Positions 56,097-64,000 of a stretch of 64,000 bases of DNA are shown here, in pieces. The position numbers and the translations under genes were made by a program. The stretch spans positions 12,047,001 to 12,111,000 of the forward strand of contig CM065394.1 in assembly GCA_033060915.1 (NCBI GenBank), read 5' to 3'. Origin of the DNA: Euryodendron excelsum (taxonomy: Eukaryota > Streptophyta > Magnoliopsida > Ericales > Pentaphylacaceae). The stretch's first letter is position 1; each line of letters opens with the position of its first letter. A model generated the notes under the pieces. It was not told the DNA's origin. It saw nothing but the letters and a program-made list of their open reading frames with translations, and searched no databases.

Positions 56097-59000
56097 TGTC
56101 GCGCCCAAATTTTTCGCACTCGAGAAATATTCACACAAGCGGGAAAAATGTTGTACTCTCTCGTTAGAACTCACCCTCCTAAAAGAATGAGTGCGACTAG
56201 GTTTGAATTGAAAAATAGGTTTGAATAAAGGGCTTTTGAAAAAGATTTGGAGTCGCCACCTAACTTGATTAAGGTGAGTTAGGTCACCTAAAAACTAAGA
56301 GTAATCCGAAGACTACACTTAGGGTTTTTAGAAAACAATTTGACAATATCTCCTCGAGAGAGGCTTTTAAGAAAACAGGTTGTTTGGCAACATTTGGAAA
56401 ACACTTAGCCATTTTTTTAGAAAAATAACTCCTTTTTGGTCGTTGAAAACAGTGATTCTAAGTTCGGAGGTTGGTTACGTGTAGGGAAGATGCACTAAGC
56501 TATCACCCTACCCCGCCCTTTCGGTACCTACATGTCAATTTACCCTAGATTCACCTATGAGAGTCTTTAACTAACTAATGGTTCAATCCTACCCACTTTA
56601 GAAAAGCAATGTTTGAAAAATATGATGCATGATATGCAAGTGCAATAGAAAAGAATTGAAAAATAAATTTAAAAAAAAATATTGATTTGATTTGAAAATA
56701 GATTTAAAGAGATGGAATTGAAATTGGAAAGTTTGAAAATTGAAAGTAGAAATTTGAAAATTGAAATTTTGAAATTGAAATTTTGAAAATAGATTGGAAT
56801 TTGAGATTTGAAAACCGCACCCATGAGGGTGTAATTAAAAGTTTGAAAAGTATTGTGACTGCACCTATGAAGGTTTCCTACGTATCCCTTTGGGGAAATC
56901 AGGTTAGTCGTAGTTCGGACCGGAGTCCGATTGAAAAGATATTGATTTGAAGAGAGAGATTGGATTGGAAGAAAGAGATTGAATTGAAAATTGGATTTGA
57001 TTTGAAATTATGAGAGGAGATTGGAAATTGAAATTGAGAAGATTGGACTTGCTTTGGAAAGATTGATTTTGGAAAGACTTGGTTGTGGAAAGATGGAGGT
57101 TTAGAAAACCTAGACTTAGGAAAGATAGGAGACCTAGGAAAGACTTGAGATTAAGAAAGATTGGATTGGAATGTTGGATTTGGAAGATTTGGAAACTTGG
57201 AATTTAGGAAAGATTTGGATTAGGAAAGTTTTGAATTAGGAAAGTGTTATTTTTGGAAAGTTTCATTTTTGGAAAGTTTTGAAATGGGAAAGTATTGAAT
57301 TTAGAAATGTTTTGAGTTTAGGAAAGTTTCATTTTTGGAAAGTTTTGAAATGGGAAAGTATTGAATTTAGAAATGTTTTGAATTAGGAAAAGTTTAGTTT
57401 AGGAAAGACTTAGAATTTAGAAAGTTTCAAGTTAAGAAAGTTTTGAATTTTGGAATGTTTCGAAAAAGGGAAGTTTTGAAAGTGGGAAGTTTTGAAAACA
57501 AGGAAGTTTTGAAAATAAGAAAGTTTCATTTTGGGAAAGGTTTGAAAAGGAAAGTTTTCAATTTAGGAAATGTTTGAATTAAGAAAGTCTCGACTTAAGA
57601 AAGTCTTAAATTAAGAAAGCTTTGAGTTTAGAAAAGTCTTAGATTTGGTAAGATGTTGAAGTTTTGGAAAGTTTAGAGTTTAGAAAGATTTAGGTTTAGA
57701 AAGATTTAACTTAAGAAAGTTTTGAATTTAGGAAGCTTAGAATTTTAGAAAGATTTGAAATTTAGAAAGTTTAGGATTTAGAAAGTTTTAGAGTTTAGAA
57801 AGATTTAAGATTTTAGAAAGTTTTAGAGTTTTAGAAAATCTTGAAATTAAGAAAGGTTTGAATTTAGGAAAGGTTTAAAAGCTTGAATTTAGAAAGTTAA
57901 GATTTGGAAATGGGTTGAATTAGGAAAGGGTTGAATTAGGAAAGATTTTTATGTTCAAGTTTTTGGAAACTTAAGATTTAGGAAAGTGGATGATTAGGAA
58001 GGATTGGATTTGGTTTCTAAAAGAAAAGATTTGATTTTGTTTCCAAAAACGGAGGACGGGATCTAGTTTCCGAAATGGGGAGATTTGATTCGGTTTCCTA
58101 AAGGGAAGATAGGATTTGGTAAGGATTTGGAAAGGAGATTCTAAAAACCCTAGGTTTGGAAAATTATAGTTTTGACGTAGAAAAGAGGTTTTGGAAACGT
58201 GTATAGTTTTGGGTGTGAAAACAAGAGATTTTGGAAACGTAGGTTTGGGGCAAAGTTTGAAAATCATGTTTTTGGAAAGAAAATTAGGGTTTCCTAATTG
58301 TGGGCTCTAAGGCTTGACTTGGGCTCTAAGAAAAGAGTTTTTGGAAAGTGCGCTTTTGGAAACAAAGGTTTTGGAAGGAAAACCTAGAGAGAAATTTCTA
58401 GAAGGAAGATTTTGGAAAGAGAGTTTTTAAGAGAGAGTTTTTTAGGAAGATGAATCTAGGGAGTGTTTTTAGAAAGTGAATTTTGAGGAAAAGATTTTGG
58501 AGAGGAGTTGAAAAAGAGAGTTTTGAAAAATAGATTTTGGAAGGGAGTTTTTGAAAACAATTTTGAGGAGGAGAGTTTTAGGAAAGTATGTTGAAAAAGA
58601 GATTTTTAGGAAGAGATTTTTGAAAAAGAGAGAGAGTTTTGGAAAGTATAAAAACGTCTCACTTCCCTAAAGCAATTCTAGCCATAAGAGGGCTAGAACC
58701 ACTTTAAGAAAGTGGTTTTGGAAAACAATAAGATTTGAAAATATAGACCAAAAAGGTCACTTTTAATGTAACACTTTCCTAAAGCAACCCTAGGCATGGA
58801 AAGGCTAGAATCACCCTAGAATCGTGGTTTTGAAAACATGTTTTTGAAAAAGAGATTTTGATGCAATTTTGAAAACAAGTTTGAAAACGATTTGAAAAAC
58901 AACTTTGAAAACGGTTTTAGGAAGATGCAAGACTATGGTATGCACAATGCAATTTGGGGTCGTGAACATACAAGGTTAAGGCTTCACCACATAATCAAGG

Positions 59001-59550
59001 GGGCCGGACCCACGTGGTCTTTGGTTAGACGAGAAGAAAGCCCCCGACACGGTGACTCTCCAATAGCCCAATCCTACACATGGACTGGGAATCCCCTTGT
59101 TTTAAGCATGCAAAGAAAGGGGGGAAAGAGATGAAGGATTAAAATAGAGAAAACCCAAGTGGGTTAAGAGAGAGAAGAGAGAGGGGGGAAAGTGCGGAAA
59201 TTTAAATAGGGAGCCTACCGTATATCTTCTTTATTTGGCGCGCCGTGCAGTCTTTGGTGTTTGGTCTTGATCTTCGTCTTTCGCCTTCAAGAGTTGTCTT
59301 CAAGCTTCGGGTTGCAGCTCCTCAAGTCTTCAAAAGTTGGTTGAAGGCTAGTGTATGAGTGTATGAGGGTGTGTATGAGTGTATAGGAGGCTAGGGTTTG
59401 TGTATGGTAGCTAGGGTTTAGTATAGGGTGGCTAGGGTTTGGAGAACGTAAGGAAACTAGGGTTTTTGGAGGTGCTCGAGCTCTGTATATCGAAATATAG
59501 GATTCTTAGGTTAAGTTTGCAGACCCCCCTCACGTTGAATGAGGCTCTGT

Positions 59551-59557
59551 ATTTATA
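59551..59557 (-). promoter_or_regulatory. TATA box of A5b
   Basis: CCTCTATAAATACAGAGCC on the minus strand. Confidence 0.6.
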
Positions 59558-59956
59558 GAGGTTGGACAAACCTGGCGCCTGTTGCAGTGGCGCCACCGAC
59601 TTAGGAAACTTTATAAGTCGGCAAGCAACGTATCTTTGGCTAGATTTGGACGCCTGTACTAGTGACTACCATGCAATCTTTAGCCTGCCTTCATTAGGAG
59701 TGACTCCGGAAAGTCCAGGAATGATTTGAAGGAGCCGGGAATGACCCGGGGAGCCGGAAAGGAGCAGGAACACTTAAAATAGTGTCCTGGAGGTATTTGA
59801 CCCGAAAAGTGAGGATAAGATGTGTCGGAATAGTCGACCGGGCCTTTAGGGGCAAAACGGTTAATCGAACCGGAAAACTGCCGGGACAAACTCGGACTGT
59901 CCCGAAAGAAGACTGGGGATCTGGAAACATTATTTAGAATGTTCCCAGAGGTTGCT

Positions 59957-60590
59957 GATTTGATTTCCAGAGCCAGCGTGGTCGGAAAAGGAGACTGGCC
60001 CACTAGGGGCAAAACGGTTATTTTGCACCAGGTTGGCCAAAACTGACTCGGAATGATCCGGGAAGATAAGGAAATGCTGAGAATACTACAAGAAGCATTC
60101 TCGGGAGGTTACCGGTTTGATACCCAGAGCCGGCGTGGTCGGAAAAAGGAAACCGGCCCACTAGGGGCAAAACGGTCATTTTGTACCGGGTTGGCTAGAA
60201 CTGACTCGGAATGATCCAGAAAGATAAGGAAAGGCTGAGAATACTACAAGAAGCATTCTCGGGAGGTTACCGGTTTGATACCCAGAGCCGGTGTGGTCGG
60301 AAAAGGAAACTGGCCCACCAGGGGCAAAACAGTCATTTTGTACCGGGTTCGCCAGAACTGACTCGGAATGATCCGAAAAGGTAAAGGAAGATTGAGAATA
60401 CTATAAGAAGTATTCTCAGAGGGTTACTGGTTTGATACCCAGAGTCGGTGTGGTTCCCGGGGCATTCAGATGCCTAGGGGCAAAATGGTCATCTTGACTG
60501 GAAAAGGTCCACAGGGTAGTTTGGTCATTTTTCACAGAAGTGGGCTAACAGACACTGGTGTTGACCTGGGTTTTGAGTGTTTCTGCCACT
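59957..60590 (-). repeat. Tandem repeat of 157-158 bp in U3 of A5b (four units)
   Basis: GGTTTGATACCCAGAGC-type motifs start at 59957, 60114, 60272 and 60429. Each unit ends with AAACGGTCATTTTG-like and GACTCGGAATGATCC motifs. Other family A LTRs carry two or three units. Confidence 0.85.
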
Positions 60591-60639
60591 CTAACTGTGG
60601 TCGTTGTGACACAGGGGTTTGTTGCCAATTCCCTATATC

Positions 60640-61045
60640 GACCTATTTATGAGTATTTCCGCTACTTGGATGGAGTTGATGATTTGTGAGTATTTCCGCT
60701 ACTCGGATGGGGTTGATGATTTGTGAGTATTTCCGCTACTCTAACGGCTTTGTGAGTATTTCGGCTACTCTAACGGTTTTGTGAGTAGTTTTGCTACTCG
60801 GACCGTCTCGAGGAATAAACTGTCTCGAGAGTGGGACTGGAAGGGGTCTTACCATCTCCGAAGAGACATGCCTGGATTGGAACCGTCTCGAGGAATAAAC
60901 TGTCTCAAGAGTCGGTTTCGAAAGGGGTCTTACCGTCTCCGAAGAGACGTGCCTGGATTGGGAGTGTTTCCGCCACTCTAACGGTTTTGTGAGTACTTTC
61001 GCTACTCTAACGGTTTTGTGAGTAGTTTCGCTACTCGGACCATCT
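60640..61045 (-). repeat. Short tandem GAGTATTTCCGCTACTC block in A5b
   Basis: GAGTATTTCCGCTACT and close variants recur at about 60651, 60687, 60724, 60753, 60782, 60990 and 61019, spaced about 29-37 bases within the clusters. Other LTRs carry two copies (for example 16489 and 16523). Confidence 0.8.
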
Positions 61046-62822
61046 CGAGGAATAAACTGTCTCGAGAGAGGGATTGGGATTGGAATAAGAAAGAACAATG
61101 CCCCTAAGGGCATTTTGGTCATTTTGCCTCTATTTGAGCCTGACAGGCCCGCGAAGCGAAGGAAAGACGGAATTTGGACCTAGAGAATTGGTTTCGATTG
61201 GGATATGTCCATAATGACTTGAAAACAAGTCTGAACGGAGTGTAGACTGCCGAGCGGTAAAAAATTGGGTGCTTACAGAGGGTGAGTTCTAATGAGAGAG
61301 TACAACATTTTTCCCGCCTGTGTGAGTATTCCTCTAATGCGAAAAATTTAGGCGAGACAGTATGAAAAGATGTTTATAACGGAAAGATAATTTGACAGGA
61401 AAGCATAAAGCATAACAATATACAAATCATCCCATAGAGAAAAATGTGAGCATGAATCTTAAGGAAATGCATAGATTCCTACCCTTAGGGTTTGTCTGGA
61501 TCAAGATTGTTCTTAACTCAGTATTTCTATAAAAGAAAAGAATATCCTGCCTTAGTCGTTTAGTCATCTCATTTTAAAAGGATTCTGTTAAAACATGGTT
61601 AGGTGGGGAGGGGTAAGTTAAATCAGTGAGCACATAAGTGCAATGAGGTGGAAGGTTCGGGCTCCCCCTTTGGGTGATATACGTTGCCGAGCTAGGAACA
61701 AAACTGCCTGTGACTCAAGGTAGAGAGATTCTGGAAACTTTTATTCGGGGGGGCTAATAGGGCCACTCTCCCATTTTTGGGCTCCCTGAATATTTAGGGA
61801 TATCCCGATAATTTTCTAGAATTTTTCTACTTATAAATTATTTTCTGTGAATTTCCATCCTTCCATTCGTAAATAATTCATGGAAATTCAAATAAGTCTC
61901 TGATTGCCCTGAAACTTGTAGAGTAGCTTCTCAAAGTATTATAAAGGATGCAATAAAAATTTCAGCCTCATTGGACCTCACACACGCCGGCACGCGCCAC
62001 CAGTAGCACATGGGGGTGGAAGGCTTGGCCTTCTTCTTCCTCCCACGCAATTCGCAGCATTTGCAGCTCATTTTTCAGCCATTCCTCGCACCCCCTGGCC
62101 ATGCATGTGTGACCCAGAGATTGGCAAGGACCTGGGTCACACATCCATGGTCGGAGCTTGGCCGGAGATGGTCGGAGATGGCCTGCATGGCAAAAAACGC
62201 CGGCTGCATGGCAGAACCCTAGGGTTATCGACCTGCAACCACATTTTTGGCTGGCTTCCAATGATAATCCGGTCATGGTCCCTTCACGACATTTGTTCCT
62301 TTCCTAGAGACGGTTCATCCCCAAGTGGTCTGGTCAGCAAAGCTTGCCGGTGGCTGGAGTTATGATTTTTTGAACATTTTCCAGCAGGTTCAGCATTACA
62401 GGAGACTTTGGTGCACGCACAGAGGCCGTGGACCCCTCTAGGACACCCAGAAGGGGTCCTTAAGAAGTCCCAAACCCTTGTGACAGCCCTCAGCTCCTGG
62501 GTTTGTCGGAGTGTGTTGGGTGATGCATCTTTCGGTCTCTTTCTCTCTCTAGGTTCTCGGCTATTGTGGTGGAGCTTCGGGGGTAAGTTTGCTGGGTTTA
62601 GGGAGTTTATAGGGTGGTGAAGATAGTCTCCTCACCTAGCTTTTGAATGGTGCAGCCCTAACCCGTTTCTTCCCCGCCTTCCCTTTCTTCTCTCTCTCTC
62701 AGTTTCTTTCTCTTTCTCTCTCTTACAGCTTCCCCTCTCAACTTCTTTCGCAGCACCTGACTGAGGGAAAAGGACGTGTGTGCATATATAGGTGTTGTGG
62801 GTTTGTATAACAGGAGTGAACT

Positions 62823-62825
<3 letters not shown>

Positions 62826-62868
<43 letters not shown>
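62826..62868. repeat. (CT)n microsatellite in B's 5' LTR
   Basis: About 20 CT units, with a second run at 62899-62932. The sister LTR has a much shorter run at 31033-31050, so it has changed since insertion. Confidence 0.9.
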
Positions 62869-62870
<2 letters not shown>

Positions 62871-62897
62871 CGTCTTTCTCTTTCTTATACTCTTAGC

Positions 62898-62938
<41 letters not shown>

Positions 62939-63219
62939 TCCTTTTTATTCTTAGTCCCTATAGGCTGCTAAGGTCAGTTCTGCAAGGCACAGGGAATTAG
63001 ATGACCCTGGTTTAGTGATACGTGTGTGTGGGTGCGTTATTTAAGGTCTTAATCTTTAGCCGTAAAAGGGACAGCTGTAACGGGCGTGTATCAATAGGGT
63101 CCTGTTATTGTGATAGGGTGTGAGTGTGTTTATAACCTATGCCATAGTTGTATCATAGCACATATTAGAATGGAAACTGTATTACATACACATATATGGG
63201 TGGGATTTCAGCTAGGTAA

Positions 63220-63238
63220 TGCATGCATGCATGCATGC
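63220..63238. repeat. (TGCA)n repeat in B's 5' LTR
   Basis: Four to five TGCA units; sister copy at 31408-31427. Confidence 0.85.
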
Positions 63239-63854
63239 TTTTATATACTCATATATATGTGTTATACATGGCATTAAATAAGGTGCTGGCCATGCAAGTT
63301 GGTGGGGTGGGGGCAATCTCGTAAAATGTAAAGGAGTTCTTAGTTTAAAGTGGCTAAGTTCAAGGCCCCAATTTTTCATCGAATGCAGGACCCAATATGG
63401 TAAGTAGAAAGCTCTCGAAAAATTAATCAGTTTAGGCTCCAATTTCATACAATTTCGACACCAAGTAAGCGAGAAAGCTCGAATGAAAGTTACGGGGGAT
63501 TCGGGCGTGAATTTCCAGGTGCAGTAGCTAGCGGGGGCTTTTTGGGGAACTGACAATCTCCAGAATGGAGTTCTAAGATTACCAAGGCGTCGGGCTCGAA
63601 AAGGCTATAATTTTAGACATCTAATTAGTCGAAATCTGACGAAAAACGAGGGAGAAAGCTCCTGTTAAATTTAGGGTGCTGTTTTGGTGCGAATTGCAGG
63701 GTGACGAGCTTCGAACCTTTTTCGGGGAATTGAGTTTCAACATATGGATAGGGTTGGCCTCGAAAAGGCCTTGTTTTTGACTTGTGGCCCAATGGTTATG
63801 CCTCATTTAGTCTTGTTAGGGGTAATGTAGTCAAAGAAAATTACGGGTATTGCA

Positions 63855-64000
63855 ACATGCCGATCCGTCATCTATAGGTAATAGTGGTTGATCTTTATCC
63901 TCGAGCCTTGAGATGGGCTCGTGATCAGGTAGCCCACCGATTAGAGATCATCGACTTCGTGACGTTACGGGTGAACCTGGAGCTAATAGAGGTGAGAGAT
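63855..64000 (+). pseudogene. Antisense PMD-like gene of A2, continuation beyond element B
   Basis: The frame VVDLYPRALRWARDQVAHRL, EIIDFVTLRVNLELIE, RD aligns with A3 at about 19740-19858 (ELYPRALRWARDRVAQRL) and directly follows the part of the gene that stops at 10245. It has no stop in this stretch after 63888. It runs off the window. Confidence 0.8.

Larger units (their letters stand above)
56097..61278 (-). repeat. A5b: solo LTR of family A nested in A5a (5182 bp)
   Basis: Plus-strand ends TGTCGCGCCCAAATTTTTCG and TTGGGTGCTTACA with a perfect GAGGG duplication. Its orientation is opposite to A5a, so the whole 10.6 kb looks like a giant inverted repeat. It has a TATA box (59551-59557, minus), four ~157-bp units (starts near 59957, 60114, 60272, 60429), an expanded GAGTATTTCCGCTACTC block (60650-60800 and 60960-61040) and few 81-bp units (60805-61080). 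The palindromes are reduced to one near 59570-59595. Confidence 0.9.
50736..61359 (+). repeat. A5a: solo LTR of family A inside B's 5' LTR, itself interrupted by A5b
   Basis: Ends TGTAAGCACCCCATTTTTTA and TTTAGGCGAGACA, with a perfect GTATG duplication on both sides. Its own sequence is 50736-56096 plus 61284-61359, about 5.4 kb. Contents: six 81-bp units (TCTCG at 50946, 51027, 51108, 51189, 51270, 51357), three ~157-bp units (near 51657, 51813, 51971), degraded palindromes (52348-52393), a TATA box changed to TAAAAAT (52409-52415), AAACCCTAG motifs (52501-52550), the G-poor U5 (53560-55250) and the island at 55303-55385. 53240-53470 is an internal repeat of 52940-53160. Confidence 0.9.
10246..63854 (-). 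mobile_element. Element B: Tekay/Del-like chromovirus (Ty3/gypsy), heavily nested
   Basis: Two LTRs of about 3.2 kb bound it, each split by a family A insertion: left LTR 10246-12311 plus 30949-32045, right LTR 50029-50735 plus 61360-63854. Reading on the minus strand, the order is 5' LTR, primer site, an extra upstream frame, gag, protease, RT, RNase H, integrase, chromodomain, polypurine tract and 3' LTR. Without its insertions it would be about 12 kb. The chromodomain and the long LTRs fit the Tekay/Del lineage. All coding parts are broken, so it is not autonomous. It sits inside the antisense gene of element A2. Confidence 0.85.
61360..63854 (-). repeat. 5' LTR of element B, second segment
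   Basis: It resumes GTATGAAAAGATG and matches 10951-12311 and 30949-32045. TATA-like CATATATA at 62783-62790 (minus strand TATATATG) about 1.06 kb from the LTR start at 63854. It ends TATTGCA. Open frames in it (for example 62010-62365, 63212-63556) are not kept in the sister LTR. Confidence 0.87.

Noticed and set aside
59957..60440. GGTTTGATACCC repeated in the U3 looks like a tRNA B box, suggesting a tRNA-derived unit
   Set aside because: The invariant C of GGTTCGA is T in essentially all units, no A box stands at the right distance, and no acceptor or anticodon stems can be formed.
50736..61278. A 10.5 kb DNA transposon with giant terminal inverted repeats
   Set aside because: The arms are two LTRs of one family in opposite orientation, each with its own target duplication and TG..CA ends; no transposase is present.

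Overview
This is a host-gene-free stretch of plant nuclear DNA, made almost entirely of nested LTR retrotransposons. I see no cellular gene, tRNA, rRNA or CRISPR array. The plant origin rests on Ty3/gypsy lineages found in plants (an Ogre/Tat-like family and a chromodomain-bearing Tekay/Del-like element), a primer-binding site matching plant tRNA-Arg, and a plant-mobile-domain-like (PMD-like) reading frame. A flowering plant is likely; I cannot name the species.

Two families explain essentially every base. Family A is Ogre/Tat-like. Its LTRs are about 4.7-5.4 kb (sense strand starts TGTAAGCACCCC and ends GCGCGACA), with a TATA box about 1.6 kb in and a tRNA-Arg primer site. It has gag and protease remnants and, between the pol remnant and the 3' LTR, a PMD-like gene on the opposite strand. 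That antisense gene has a leader intron (0.9-1.4 kb) and a short intron near its 3' end. Element B is a Tekay/Del-like chromovirus on the minus strand with about 3.2 kb LTRs, a tRNA-iMet-like primer site and broken gag, protease, RT, RNase H, integrase and chromodomain.

Layout: 1-4191 is the distal interior of A1 (plus strand), with its antisense PMD gene at 772-2449. 4192-7597 is A1's 3' LTR, truncated and fused at 7598 to A2, an A element in the opposite orientation whose antisense gene starts there. B (10246-63854) split A2's gene, which resumes at 63855. Four A insertions sit directly or indirectly inside B: A3 (12312-30943, both LTRs, in B's 3' LTR); A4 (32593-45081, 3'-truncated, in B's integrase), which carries a solo LTR of opposite orientation (33320-38065); and A5a (50736-61359, solo LTR in B's 5' LTR), which carries A5b (56097-61278, opposite orientation) in its last 90 bp. 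Short target-site duplications support most of these borders. Family A is thus both the oldest layer and the youngest, up to four levels deep.

No element here looks competent. No A copy retains RT or integrase, B has stops, frameshifts and an altered RT catalytic motif, and many stops are TGG-to-TAG/TGA or CAG-to-TAG changes as expected from deamination of methylated cytosine. The most interesting system is the antisense, intron-bearing PMD-like gene of family A, whose leader shares a GGCGCC palindrome module with the LTR promoter.
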